Assembly: GCA_003225175.1 (NCBI GenBank)
Contig: QIBA01000040.1
Location: forward strand, 62,001 to 126,000
Reading direction: 5' to 3'
From: Acidobacteriota bacterium
GTDB lineage: Bacteria; Acidobacteriota; Terriglobia; Terriglobales; Acidobacteriaceae
DNA: 64,000 nt
Both the position numbers and the translations under genes were made by a program. Below are positions 41,810 to 51,329 of the stretch, piece after piece. The first letter of the stretch is position 1, and each line of letters starts with the position of its first letter. Below the pieces are notes generated by a model that was not told the DNA's origin, searched no databases, and saw only the letters and a list, made by a program, of their open reading frames with translations.

Positions 41810-44092
41810 ATGCGCAGAATTACGAGCCTAGTAATTAGCTTGACAGCCGTCTGCATGCTAGCAGGATGTTCGCGAGATCCACAGGCGAGGGCCAGGCGTT
41901 TTGTCGAAAGCGGACAGCATTACTTCGACAAAGGGCAGTACGAGGCTGCAACGATCCAGTTCCGCCGAGCTGTTCAAGCTAACCCACAGTCAGCAGATGC
42001 TCACTACCATCTCGGCATGGCCAACTTACGGTTGAGGAAGTTGCCCGAGGCTTACAAATCTCTGACAAAGACGATCCAATTGGATCAGCGCAGCATTCCT
42101 GCTCTCGTTCAGCTAGCCGGGTTGGAATTGATGGCCAAGCGAACACAGGAATCGCGATCGCTGTCACACAGAGTATTGGAGCTCGATCGAGCCAATTTGA
42201 CGGCCGGCATGTTGCTGGGCGAAGCTTCGTTTCAAGAAGAAAAGTATGACGAGGCGGTTCAGGAATTCAAGAATACGGCGCAAATCGCGCCCTCCGATCC
42301 GAGGGTACAGGCTCGCATAGCCGATTGTCAGGTCCTACTGAAGTCTTACACCGAAGCAATCAAGAGCTACGAGCTCGCGCTGCAGAACGATTCGGCCTTT
42401 GTGTCGGCTTATGTGAGTCTTTCCCAAGTCTACCGAATCCTCAATGATTCTGAGAGGGAGATCACTACGCTTGAGCGTGCTATTCACGCCAATCCGAAGG
42501 TGATCGCACCGTATACGTTACTGGCGGGAGCGTATCTGCGCCATGGTTCAGAAGAGAAAGTCTCGGGCATCCTCCAAGAGCTGCGCTTTGCAACCGGAGG
42601 CTCGGCGCCGGCATCACTCGCGATCGCAGATTTCTATCGCTCACTAGGAAGCATCCAGGATGCTCGCACCGAACTGCGCAGCATGCTGCGCAAATACCCC
42701 ACAAATGATGCTGCGCGTTCCAGTTTGATTGAAGTTGATATTGATCAGCAGGAATGGGACGAAGCGGAGAGACTCACTGCGGATCTTCTGAATCAGCAGC
42801 CTAATAATCCCGAGGCCCGGCTGTTTAAATCGCGGTTGCTGTTTGTGCGAGGAAAGCAGGCGGATGCGATTTCGGCGCTCGAACAGCTGATTCATGATGC
42901 GCCAGACATTGCAATGGCACATTTCTACCTTGGATTGGCGTATGCAGATCAAGGTCAGAATCAGAGGGCTATTGCAAGTTTCAATGACGCACTCAAGCAC
43001 AATCCTGAGCTAATGGCGGCCTATGTGAGCCTCGGGGAGGCCTATCTTCGTCAAGGCAATGCAAAGCTTGCCATCGAGTCTGTCGAGAGGGCATTCGGTC
43101 ATAACCCTCAATATATTGCGCCCCTTCTGTTGCAAGCGAATGCCTACCTGCAGCTTGGAGAGGATGGTGCCGCTGAAGCGAAGCTGCGTGCTATTCCTGC
43201 TTCCCAATTAAGGAATCCAGTCGTGTTGGAGAGGCTTGGACTTATCGCTCTAAGGCGGCGGCGATTTTCTGACGCCGAAATACAGTTGGAAGATTGCTTA
43301 CGAATAAACCCTGATTACGTTCTCGCTATGGCTGATCTCTTGCAGCTATACGCCGCTCAGTATCGCCATAACCAGATTATTGCAAGAGTCACGCAGCAAA
43401 TCGCAAGGTCATCGAAGCCAAGTGCGCTTTATGAAATGCTGGGAGATATCTATTTACAACAGGGCAAAGATGCCAGTGCTGAGCAAGCATTTATCGATGC
43501 ACTAAAGCACAACCCAACATCGGATGGAGCCTGTTTGAAATTGGCCCAGGTATACGCCAACAGCGACCGTCTTCCTCAAGCTATTGAGAGTGTCAAAAAG
43601 GTATTACAGCGACATACGAATTATGTCGCGGGCTACGTTCTCGTAGGCACTTATTATGAGAAATCGGGAGCATCCAATGAGGCTAAAATCTCCTATGAGA
43701 AAGCCATAAGTTTAGCTCCTGACTATGCTCCGGCTTTGAATAATCTGGCGTGGTTGTATTGTGAAAACGGCGGGAACTTGGATCTTGCTCTGAGTATGGC
43801 GCAGCATGCAAAAGCATCTTTGCCGGCAGACCCCAGCATCTCGGACACGCTGGCCTGGATCGAGTATCGCAAAGGTTTGTATAGTTCAGCAGCCGAAGAA
43901 CTCCGCAGGTTGGTGCGGCAGGTGCCTGCAAAAGGAGTCTATGATTACCATCTCGGTATGACTCTGCTGAAGGTTGGGGACGTGGCGGAAGCGAAGCACT
44001 ACCTGCAACGCGCTATAACAGCGAACGCGAATGCGAATTACGCACAAAATGCCAAGGCAGCGCTGGCCCAATTAAACACGAAATCGCTCTAA
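41810..44092 (+). CDS. PrsT-like TPR lipoprotein of exosortase locus
   Basis: 760 residues: lipobox CMLAGC with Cys20, then about 17-20 tandem TPR units over the whole length (such as HYLGMANLRLRKLPEAY-like and AHFYLGLAYADQGQNQRAI). Length, lipid anchor and position agree with the PEP-CTERM-system TPR lipoprotein family (PrsT, TIGR02917 type, about 880 residues), here slightly shorter. It is likely a periplasmic or outer-membrane scaffold for EPS export, comparable in role to AlgK or BcsC TPR proteins. Last gene of the tightly packed part of the EPS operon; 295 bp follow before the next gene. Confidence 0.87.
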   Translation: MRRITSLVISLTAVCMLAGCSRDPQARARRFVESGQHYFDKGQYEAATIQFRRAVQANPQSADAHYHLGMANLRLRKLPEAYKSLTKTIQLDQRSIPALVQLAGLELMAKRTQESRSLSHRVLELDRANLTAGMLLGEASFQEEKYDEAVQEFKNTAQIAPSDPRVQARIADCQVLLKSYTEAIKSYELALQNDSAFVSAYVSLSQVYRILNDSEREITTLERAIHANPKVIAPYTLLAGAYLRHGSEEKVSGILQELRFATGGSAPASLAIADFYRSLGSIQDARTELRSMLRKYPTNDAARSSLIEVDIDQQEWDEAERLTADLLNQQPNNPEARLFKSRLLFVRGKQADAISALEQLIHDAPDIAMAHFYLGLAYADQGQNQRAIASFNDALKHNPELMAAYVSLGEAYLRQGNAKLAIESVERAFGHNPQYIAPLLLQANAYLQLGEDGAAEAKLRAIPASQLRNPVVLERLGLIALRRRRFSDAEIQLEDCLRINPDYVLAMADLLQLYAAQYRHNQIIARVTQQIARSSKPSALYEMLGDIYLQQGKDASAEQAFIDALKHNPTSDGACLKLAQVYANSDRLPQAIESVKKVLQRHTNYVAGYVLVGTYYEKSGASNEAKISYEKAISLAPDYAPALNNLAWLYCENGGNLDLALSMAQHAKASLPADPSISDTLAWIEYRKGLYSSAAEELRRLVRQVPAKGVYDYHLGMTLLKVGDVAEAKHYLQRAITANANANYAQNAKAALAQLNTKSL

Positions 44093-44387
44093 CCTCTTCT
44101 CGAGATTCTTGTCCTAGGGCGTGCCAAAGGAACTTCCTTCAACTGCCTATGCAAAGGTTTGCAATTGTCCTGAGTTCTAGTGGAGTAAACCGACATAGTG
44201 AAAACTTTTGCAACTCCCATAGTATTGCGTACTAAGTGTCGAGTTTTTAGAGGATTAGGGAGGCGAAGCGGCTCGAAAACGAGCGAAATGAACAGTCCCA
44301 GGTTGGCAGAACGATTGCTCGGTCAGTCGAGAGAGTTAGAGCAACCGATTCACTACACGACTGCGATGGGCAGTACAGAACGGCAAA
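44093..44387. other. Gap within EPS run
   Basis: 295 bp between the TPR lipoprotein and the sugar transferase. It is AT-rich and contains TGCAAAGGTTTGCAATTG (inverted TGCAAA/TTTGCA). No terminator and no convincing promoter. A short open frame (44198-44410) overlaps the next gene and has no coding character. Confidence 0.4.
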
Positions 44388-45542
44388 ATGGCGACTTTTC
44401 CGATCACTGAAGATACAAGATTCCTCCCTGCCAAAAGCGAGTCGGCAGCCGAGCGGCGTCGGCGAGCGAAGAGATGGAATGGAATCATGGAGGAGCACCA
44501 CTTTCTTCGCATGCTTTGCCTGGAACGAAAGAGGACGGAACGTTCCGGCAATGCCTTCATGCTGATGTTACTTAGCGGACCTCGCGTCTTCCAGAGCGCT
44601 GAAGGAGAAAGAGCCATCCGGCAAATCGTTAACGCCGTCTCGCTCGCGACACGAGAGACCGACACTATTGGATGGTATGAATACGGGTCGACAGTAGCAG
44701 TCTTGTTTCCTGAAATTGGTCAACCCGAAAATACATCACTAATTATCGGCAAAGTTACAAGCGCTCTGCAAAATGCCTTACGCTTGGAGCAGTTCGACGC
44801 CCTCAACATCGTTTTCCGGATCTTTCCCAACCAGGAAGTTGAACCGGACGATGAAGATATCGATTTGATCTTCTACCCCGATGCTTCCGAGCGACACGAT
44901 TCAAGGAGAGGTGAGCGAATACTGAAACGCGGTATCGATATCATCGGAGGTTTAGTGATATTGACTGCACTCTGGCCTGTTCTGTTGGTCATCGCGCTCC
45001 TCATCAGAACGACTTCCAAAGGTCCAATCCTGTTTCGGCAGCGTCGAGTTGGGTTACACGGAAGCTCATTTACGTTTCTCAAGTTTCGCTCGATGTACAC
45101 CAATAATGACCCCAGGATCCATCAGGAATATGTATCGAAGCTAATCCAGGGAAAGGCCGATCAGGCAAAGACTGGCCAAACAGGGGTTTTTAAACTGACG
45201 AATGATCCACGAATTACTCCTCTAGGTAGATTTCTACGCAAGAGCAGCCTCGACGAACTTCCTCAGTTGCTAAACGTTCTCAGCGGAGAGATGTCGTTGG
45301 TGGGACCACGCCCGCCGGTGCCTTACGAATTCGAGCAGTACAACATTTGGCACAGGCGACGAGTTGTGGAAGTTAAGCCGGGAATTACGGGACTGTGGCA
45401 GGTCATGGGGCGTTCTAAAACAACGTTCGACGATATGGTTCGCCTCGATCTGAAGTACGCAAAGCTTTGGTCGATTTGGTTGGATCTAAAGATCATCCTG
45501 CAAACGCCGATGGCCGTTTTCACTGGCGAAGGCGCTTACTGA
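44388..45542 (+). CDS. Initiating sugar-phosphate transferase with GGDEF-like N-terminal domain
   Basis: 384 residues. The C-terminal half (about 180-384) is a bacterial sugar transferase that loads sugar-1-phosphate onto undecaprenyl phosphate: one membrane hairpin (RILKRGIDIIGGLVIL start), FRQRRVGLHGSSFTFLKFRS, SSLDELPQLLNVLSGEMSLV and GPRPPVPYE. Instead of the usual four membrane helices or CoA-binding-like domain, the N-terminus (about 28-165) resembles a degenerate GGDEF nucleotidyl-cyclase fold: LRMLCLERKRTERSGNAF, then TDTIGWYEYGSTVAVLFP where active enzymes have R-GGDEF. The catalytic GGDEF residues are absent, so it should not make c-di-GMP; it could sense a nucleotide or dimerise. 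The domain assignment is by pattern only. Confidence 0.85.
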   Translation: MATFPITEDTRFLPAKSESAAERRRRAKRWNGIMEEHHFLRMLCLERKRTERSGNAFMLMLLSGPRVFQSAEGERAIRQIVNAVSLATRETDTIGWYEYGSTVAVLFPEIGQPENTSLIIGKVTSALQNALRLEQFDALNIVFRIFPNQEVEPDDEDIDLIFYPDASERHDSRRGERILKRGIDIIGGLVILTALWPVLLVIALLIRTTSKGPILFRQRRVGLHGSSFTFLKFRSMYTNNDPRIHQEYVSKLIQGKADQAKTGQTGVFKLTNDPRITPLGRFLRKSSLDELPQLLNVLSGEMSLVGPRPPVPYEFEQYNIWHRRRVVEVKPGITGLWQVMGRSKTTFDDMVRLDLKYAKLWSIWLDLKIILQTPMAVFTGEGAY

Positions 45543-45650
45543 TCGGCATTTCCCCGTCTTTATCAATTACTCGAATGCGCTTCTGAGCTGGACCCATTTC
45601 TTTAAAAGCAATCGAGATTTCTACGCCAACTTACATTAAATGAAGGAACT

Positions 45651-46652
45651 ATGATTCGAATTGGTGTGATCGGTTATGGCTATTGGGGTCCCAATGTGGT
45701 ACGCAATCTCCATCGAGTGGAGGGGTCGCGAGTCGCAATGGTATGCGACAAGAGCCCGGAGATGCTGCGACGGGTTAATCAGACTTATCCGGAAATAAAA
45801 ACAACAACGAACTCATGCGACGTCCTCTGCTCTGCCGAGATCGATGCAGTTGCAGTCATCACTCCGGTCTGGACTCACTTCGAGCTAGCAAAAAAAGCGC
45901 TCGAAAATGGAAAGCATGTTTTTGTCGAGAAGCCGTTTACTTCAGATTCGGCTCAGGCCGAAGAGTTGATTAAGCTCGCCGAGAGAAAAGGTCTATGCAT
46001 CATGGTGGACCATACCTTTCTCTTTACTGGGGCAGTGAGAAAGATCCGGCAATTAGTTGATCAGAACGCGCTTGGAAGCCTGTATTACTACGATTCGACC
46101 CGCGTCAACCTTGGTCTCTTTCAACATGACGTCAATGTGATCTGGGATCTGGCACCGCATGATCTTTCAATAATGGATTATGTGATTGGTAAAAAAGCTG
46201 AAGCGGTGTCGGCGACAGGTCAAACTCACTTGAACGGACATGAAGACATTGCTTTTCTGACGGTCTATTTTCCCGGTAAGGTAATTGCTCACATCAACGT
46301 GAACTGGCTCTCTCCAGTGAAGGTCAGGACGACTCTTATCGGCGGCGAAAAGAAAATGCTGGTGTGGAACGATCTGGAAGCGGATGAAAAGATCAAGGTT
46401 TATGACAAAGGGGTTGATATTAAGAGCCGCGAGGGTGTCTATCAGATGCTGGTTAATTATCGGTCGGGGGACATGTGGTCTCCACAGGTGGAACCTGCCG
46501 AAGCACTGAAGACCGAGTTGGATTACTTCATCGACTGTATCGGCAACAGCAAGAAGCCAATCAACGATGGTCATGCCGGCTGGCGCGTAGTGAAGATGTT
46601 AGAAGCTGCTAATCAGTCGGTAAGTAAAAGGGGAGAGCTAGTGTACTTATGA
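45651..46652 (+). CDS. Gfo/Idh/MocA sugar-nucleotide 3-oxidoreductase (WlbA/WbpB-like)
   Basis: 333 residues with a Rossmann N-terminus (GVIGYGYWGPNVVRNL), the catalytic-Lys motif VEKPFT (about residue 100) and DLAPHDLSIMDYVIG, typical of enzymes oxidising C3 of UDP-GlcNAc uronic acid (WlbA/WbpB). The start ATG at 45651 directly precedes the first beta strand. The stop overlaps the ATG of the acyltransferase gene (ATGA at 46649), showing the two belong to one pathway. A second copy of this activity is the N-terminal half of the protein at 49626. Confidence 0.88.
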   Translation: MIRIGVIGYGYWGPNVVRNLHRVEGSRVAMVCDKSPEMLRRVNQTYPEIKTTTNSCDVLCSAEIDAVAVITPVWTHFELAKKALENGKHVFVEKPFTSDSAQAEELIKLAERKGLCIMVDHTFLFTGAVRKIRQLVDQNALGSLYYYDSTRVNLGLFQHDVNVIWDLAPHDLSIMDYVIGKKAEAVSATGQTHLNGHEDIAFLTVYFPGKVIAHINVNWLSPVKVRTTLIGGEKKMLVWNDLEADEKIKVYDKGVDIKSREGVYQMLVNYRSGDMWSPQVEPAEALKTELDYFIDCIGNSKKPINDGHAGWRVVKMLEAANQSVSKRGELVYL

Positions 46653-47158
46653 ATGAATATATTTGCTTGAATAACGTTAAGCTAGGGAAAGATGTCAAGC
46701 TATCAAAGTTCATTAACCTCTATGGATGTGAAATCGGAGACAGTACAAAAATTGGTGCGTTTGTCGAAATCCAGAAGAACGCATTTGTCGGAAAGAATTG
46801 CAAAGTCTCAAGTCATACATTCGTATGCGAAGGTGTCACCCTGGAGGACAATGTCTTCATCGGTCACGGGGTGATGTTTATCAATGACATATATCCGCGA
46901 GCCACAAACAGCGATGGATCGATGCAGACTGAAGCCCACTGGAAAGTCGAGCAGACCAGGATCAAAAGGGGTGCTTCCATTGGATCGGGAGCTACGATAT
47001 TGGCAAATGTCGTCGTGGGGGAAAATGCCATTGTAGGGGCCGGAGCCGTAGTCACAAGGGATGTACCAGCAAATGCGATAGTCGCGGGAAACCCGGCAAA
47101 AGTGCTCCGATACGTTGGAAGTATTGAGCAAGCGGAAGTGATGGCGGTTCCGCGGTGA
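46649..47158 (+). CDS. Left-handed beta-helix N-acetyltransferase (WlbB/WbpD-like)
   Basis: 169 residues made almost wholly of hexapeptide repeats (IGAFVEIQKNAFVGKNCKVS, GATILANVVVGENAIVGAGA) ending in the family terminus GNPAKVLRYVG. Such trimeric enzymes acetylate the 3-amino group of UDP-3-amino-2-acetamido-uronic acid. It is coupled by a four-base overlap to the oxidoreductase. The fused copy at 49626 has the same fold, giving two candidate acetylation steps in this locus. Confidence 0.87.
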   Translation: MNEYICLNNVKLGKDVKLSKFINLYGCEIGDSTKIGAFVEIQKNAFVGKNCKVSSHTFVCEGVTLEDNVFIGHGVMFINDIYPRATNSDGSMQTEAHWKVEQTRIKRGASIGSGATILANVVVGENAIVGAGAVVTRDVPANAIVAGNPAKVLRYVGSIEQAEVMAVPR

Positions 47159-47264
47159 CGCAATGTCACAACTTGTAGAGAATCAGCCCGCCCAGGAATT
47201 AGTAGTCCTCCTCTAGGAAATCAAAAGATCAGACTTCCAACGAAACTCATTAGGAGATTATCAA

Positions 47265-48473
47265 TTGAACGTCAGCAGCATTCCATTTCTCGATCTCGTC
47301 TCTCCGCACGTAGAACTTGAGGGCGAACTCACTGAAATCTTTCGACGCGTGCTGCGCTCCGCCGGCTTTATTGGTGGTGCATTAGTGGAGGAATTTGAGA
47401 ACGCCTTTGCGCGGTTCTGCGAGGCTGAGCATTGCATCGGCGCCGCAAATGGAACCGATGCTTTGCGGTTTGCCCTAATAGCTGCTGGAGTGAAAGCCGG
47501 CGACGTAGTAGTAACGGTTCCAAACACCTTCATTGCCACGGCCGAGGCCATCTCGCAGGCGGGGGCCCTCCCAGAGTTTGTCGACATTGATGAGCGCACA
47601 TACAACATGAATCCAGAATCGCTGCGTCGCTATCTCACAGAGCGCTGCGAATTCGCGGATGGCAAACTCGTAAGCATGCGCAGTGGACGCCCTGTTACAG
47701 CCATTGTTCCCGTCCATCTGTATGGGCAAATGGCAGATATGGACGCCATAGTTGAGCTCGCGCAGCAATTCAATCTCCTAGTCGTAGAGGATGCATGCCA
47801 GGCTCACGGAGCCAAGTACTTTTCAAGACGGGAAAACACCTGGAAGACTGCAGGATCCATAGGTCGCGCGGCGGCATTTAGTTTCTATCCTGGAAAGAAC
47901 CTCGGAGCCTGCGGCGAGGCTGGTGCAGTGACAACCTCAGATCCCGAAATTGCTCGGACTATCCGGATGCTGCGCGATCACGGTCAGGCAAAGAAGTACT
48001 ATCACGATATCGAAGGATACAACGGCAGACTCGATGCCCTTCAGGCTGGACTGCTGGGAGTAAAATTGAAGCATCTGCCGGATTGGAACGCTCGCAGACA
48101 AGCGCTCGCTTCTGAATATCGAGATCTTCTTTCGATGCCAGATTCGAGTATTGCTCCTCCGTTTGAGCCAGGCTGGTCTAAGGCCGTTTACCATCTCTTC
48201 GTTGTTCGTGTAGAGAACCGTGATCAGTTTCAGCGCGACTTAGCAGAAGCCGGCATCGGTACAGGAATTCACTACCCCGTTCCTCTTCATCAGCAGAAAG
48301 CATATACACATCTCGGTTATCAGACCGGCGATTTCCCGATCACGGAATTGGCTGCTCCTCAAATTGTTTCCCTGCCGATGTTTCCGCAGATGACTTCCGA
48401 ACAATTGGAACGAGTAGTGGCAGTGGCCCAGCAGAGTGTCACGGTGAAAGCTGCCGCAGCCGTAGCTCGTTAA
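47265..48473 (+). CDS. DegT/DnrJ/EryC1 sugar aminotransferase 1 (WbpE-like)
   Basis: 402 residues, PLP-dependent. The PLP lysine is K211 in SFYPGKNLGACGEAG, with the typical GAANGTDAL-like cofactor segment (ANGTDALRFALIAAG) and the AIVPVHLYGQMADMD and EDACQAHGA motifs. It would transaminate the 3-keto uronic-acid intermediate. TTG 47265 is the likely start, with TAGGAG ten bases upstream. It is longer by an internal segment near residue 150 (sequence after YLTERCEF) than the paralogue at 51304. 106 bp separate it from the acetyltransferase gene. Confidence 0.88.
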   Translation: MNVSSIPFLDLVSPHVELEGELTEIFRRVLRSAGFIGGALVEEFENAFARFCEAEHCIGAANGTDALRFALIAAGVKAGDVVVTVPNTFIATAEAISQAGALPEFVDIDERTYNMNPESLRRYLTERCEFADGKLVSMRSGRPVTAIVPVHLYGQMADMDAIVELAQQFNLLVVEDACQAHGAKYFSRRENTWKTAGSIGRAAAFSFYPGKNLGACGEAGAVTTSDPEIARTIRMLRDHGQAKKYYHDIEGYNGRLDALQAGLLGVKLKHLPDWNARRQALASEYRDLLSMPDSSIAPPFEPGWSKAVYHLFVVRVENRDQFQRDLAEAGIGTGIHYPVPLHQQKAYTHLGYQTGDFPITELAAPQIVSLPMFPQMTSEQLERVVAVAQQSVTVKAAAAVAR

Positions 48474-48522
48474 TGAATCGCCGTCGAGTCATGCAACTAC
48501 TTAACAGCTAGGAGAGGAGCCC

Positions 48523-49578
48523 TTGTTGAAGGTTGTCACCATTGTAGGCGCGCGGCCGCAGTTCATAAAGGCTGCCGCTGTCAGCAAAGTATTGCGCAAG
48601 CGGCACACGGAAATTTTGCTGCACACAGGCCAACACTATGACTATGAGATGTCGGGAATATTCTTTGAAGGTCTGGAAATGCCGGCAGCGGATGTGAACC
48701 TCGACGTTCGATCGGGAAGTCACGCATGCCAAACGGCAAGTATGCTCAAAGGCATAGAAGACATTCTTGTTGCTGAACGGCCGGACTATCTCCTTATCTA
48801 TGGTGACACTAATTCCACGTTGGCTGGGGCGCTTGCGGCCTCCAAGTTGCATCTCCCCGTAGTCCATATTGAAGCCGGACTGCGCAGTTTCAACCGGCGC
48901 ATGCCGGAGGAAATCAATCGAGTTGTTGCCGATCATCTATCCGAAGTGTTGCTTTGCCCCAGCGACACGGCCGTTCAGAACCTGGCTGCCGAAGGAATTA
49001 CTCGCAACGTCCATATGGTCGGGGATGTGATGCTTGATGTTCTGAATTGGGCCAGACAGCGCAACACCGGACTGCCTCCTGATGTCTTAAGCCACTTGAA
49101 TGTGGAAAAAGGGAAGTATCTGTTGGCAACGGTTCATCGAAGCGAGAACACTGATGATGTCGACAAGCTCTCTAAAATCCTGAATGCCTTCAACTCCGCT
49201 AAAGAGACGATAGTTTTTCCAGTTCATCCTCGGGCGCGGAAGGCGATAGAGCGCGCGGGCTGCCAACTCAACTCCAATATTCGGATTATAGAACCGGTGG
49301 GGTACGTCGAAATGGTGGGACTCGCAAGTGGGGCGAGATTGATTCTTACCGATTCTGGTGGCCTGCAGAAGGAAGCGTACTGGCTGCGTGTGCCTTGCGT
49401 TACGCTTCGCGAAGACACTGAATGGGTCGAAACGGTAGAAGTTGGCTGGAACATATTAGTTGGTTCCGATACGGAAAAGATTACGAAAGCAGTGGGATCA
49501 TTCACTCCCAATGGCTCACCTCCTGCCCTCTATGGCGATGGATTCGCCGCGGAAAAGTGCGTGAATCTGCTCAATTGA
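48523..49578 (+). CDS. Non-hydrolysing UDP-N-acetylglucosamine 2-epimerase (WecB/WbpI-like)
   Basis: 351 residues. Signature blocks: VTIVGARPQFIKAAAVS, HTGQHYDYEMSGIFFE, EAGLRSFNRRMPEEINR, TVHRSENTD and LTDSGGLQKEAYWL. It epimerises C2 of UDP-GlcNAc or of a diacetamido-uronic derivative; in the Wbp context the WbpI-type reaction (UDP-GlcNAc3NAcA to UDP-ManNAc3NAcA) is more likely. Two adjacent TTG codons (48523, 48526) are candidate starts after GGAGAGGAG. It lies between the two halves of the duplicated Wbp set. Confidence 0.92.
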   Translation: MLKVVTIVGARPQFIKAAAVSKVLRKRHTEILLHTGQHYDYEMSGIFFEGLEMPAADVNLDVRSGSHACQTASMLKGIEDILVAERPDYLLIYGDTNSTLAGALAASKLHLPVVHIEAGLRSFNRRMPEEINRVVADHLSEVLLCPSDTAVQNLAAEGITRNVHMVGDVMLDVLNWARQRNTGLPPDVLSHLNVEKGKYLLATVHRSENTDDVDKLSKILNAFNSAKETIVFPVHPRARKAIERAGCQLNSNIRIIEPVGYVEMVGLASGARLILTDSGGLQKEAYWLRVPCVTLREDTEWVETVEVGWNILVGSDTEKITKAVGSFTPNGSPPALYGDGFAAEKCVNLLN

Positions 49579-49625
49579 TCTTTCGTCAAAAGAGCTGGTT
49601 AAGTCTTAAATCTCCGGAGTTACTT

Positions 49626-51329
49626 ATGGAAAATAATGGATTATCGAAGGCGAATGTTGCCGTAGTAGGTGTGGGCTACTGGGGGAAGAATCTGGTTCGT
49701 AACTTTTATGAACTGGGAGCGCTTGGAGCCCTCTGTGATCCGGCGGACACGGCTGAAGCGCTTTGCCGGCAACAGTATCAAGGAGTGAAGTTCTATCGCG
49801 AGTTCAGTTTGGTACTTGCGGATACAGAGATCACTGCCATAGCGTTGGCGACGCCAGCAGTTACGCACTACGAGTTGGCGAAGGCTGCCCTGCTCGCCGG
49901 CAAAGACGTCCTTGTGGAGAAGCCGCTAGCCGTTGAGCTTAACCATGGAGAGGAGTTGGTACGACTGGCCGAAGCCAAGGGACGAATCCTGATGGTAGGC
50001 CACATTCTTCGGTATCACCCGGCGATTCTGAAGCTCCAACAACTTATTCGCGAAGGAGCGCTGGGAAAAATTTGTTATCTCTACTCTAATCGTCTCAACA
50101 TTGGAAAGATTCGGACGGAGGAGAACATTCTGTGGAGTTTCGCTCCGCATGACATCTCGGTAATGCTCGCATTGTTGAACGAAATGCCGAAGCGTATCTC
50201 ATGTGAGGGCAGCGCCTATCTCAACCGCGACATTGTAGATGTAACTCTAAGTCACTTCGATTTTCCGAGCGGTGTACAAGCTCACATCTTTGTAAGCTGG
50301 TTGCACCCCATTAAGGAACAAAAGCTCGTCGTCGTGGGCTCGGAAAAGATGGCGGTGTTTGATGACACCGCCGATGACAAGCTTCTGCTGTACCCACATC
50401 GGGTGGAATGGAAGAATCGAATTCCCACTGCGGTAAAGGCGAAGTCTGAGTCCGTCGAACTGGATCAGAAGGAACCTCTTCGCGCAGAATGTCACCATTT
50501 TCTGGACGCAATTGCGTCGAGAGTCTCTCCAATCAGCGATGGAGCTGAAGGTCTCAGAGTGCTGCGTGTTCTGGATGCATGTCAGCGAGCACTTCGCGAC
50601 GGTCAAGTTGCCCTGGAGACTACGGCGGTGAAGTCTCAAAAGCAGGAGCGGCCATATTTTGTCCACGAATCTGCGTACGCAGATGAGGGCGCCGAGATCG
50701 GGGCGGGCACAAAAATATGGCACTTTTCCCACGTGATGAAAGGTGCTCGTATTGGTGAGTGCTGTGTCATCGGGCAGAACGTCAACATCGACGGTGGCAC
50801 GGTCATCGGTAACAACGTGAAAATACAAAACAATGTGTCGATCTACACGGGACTTGTTGTTGAAGATGATGTGTTTCTCGGACCGTCATGCGTGCTGACC
50901 AATGTTTCAAATCCCCGATCGCAAGTGAGCCGGCATTCCCTATATGAGACAACTCGCTTGAAGCGAGGATGCTCAGTCGGTGCAAACGCTACTATCGTCT
51001 GTGGCATAACGATAGGCCGATACGCATTCATTGGAGCAGGTTCGGTTGTCACAAAAAGTGTTCCCGATTTTGCCCTCGTAATGGGAAATCCCGCTCGCCA
51101 AGTGGGTTGGATGAGTCGCCATGGACATCGGCTTGATTCACCAGATACTGACGGTGTGATGATCTGTCCTGAAACTGGATATCGCTATTGCGAAGTTGAG
51201 CCAGGAATCCTTCGTTGTCTTAATCTCGACGAGGAAGCCCCTCTTCCAATTGAGTTCAGTAAAGGTACGAAATCATACAAAGAGTTTAAAGAGGAGTCCG
51301 AATATGCAAGTGCCCTTGCTGGATCTTAA
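49626..51329 (+). CDS. Fused oxidoreductase-acetyltransferase (WbpB-WbpD-like)
   Basis: 567 residues joining two enzymes encoded separately at 45651 and 46649. The N-terminal part (about 1-335) is Gfo/Idh/MocA: VVGVGYWGKNLVRNFYELG, catalytic VEKPLAV, FAPHDISVML. The C-terminal part (about 345-545) is a hexapeptide beta-helix acetyltransferase: AEIGAGTKIWHFSHVMKGA, GNNVKIQNNVSIYTGLVVED, ending MGNPARQVGWMS. The true start is ATG 49626 with CCGGAG upstream; an earlier in-frame start (49422) lies inside the epimerase gene. Its last 26 bases overlap the aminotransferase start. Fusion of two sequential steps suggests the 3-oxidation and 3-N-acetylation belong to the same sugar. Confidence 0.9.
   Translation: MENNGLSKANVAVVGVGYWGKNLVRNFYELGALGALCDPADTAEALCRQQYQGVKFYREFSLVLADTEITAIALATPAVTHYELAKAALLAGKDVLVEKPLAVELNHGEELVRLAEAKGRILMVGHILRYHPAILKLQQLIREGALGKICYLYSNRLNIGKIRTEENILWSFAPHDISVMLALLNEMPKRISCEGSAYLNRDIVDVTLSHFDFPSGVQAHIFVSWLHPIKEQKLVVVGSEKMAVFDDTADDKLLLYPHRVEWKNRIPTAVKAKSESVELDQKEPLRAECHHFLDAIASRVSPISDGAEGLRVLRVLDACQRALRDGQVALETTAVKSQKQERPYFVHESAYADEGAEIGAGTKIWHFSHVMKGARIGECCVIGQNVNIDGGTVIGNNVKIQNNVSIYTGLVVEDDVFLGPSCVLTNVSNPRSQVSRHSLYETTRLKRGCSVGANATIVCGITIGRYAFIGAGSVVTKSVPDFALVMGNPARQVGWMSRHGHRLDSPDTDGVMICPETGYRYCEVEPGILRCLNLDEEAPLPIEFSKGTKSYKEFKEESEYASALAGS

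Noticed and set aside
44198-44410. 70-residue frame before the sugar transferase
   Set aside because: It overlaps the real start, has no ribosome site or domain, and the composition is not protein-like.
49422-49625. N-terminal extension of the fused oxidoreductase-acetyltransferase
   Set aside because: The extension lies inside the epimerase gene in another frame; the family-typical start is ATG 49626.
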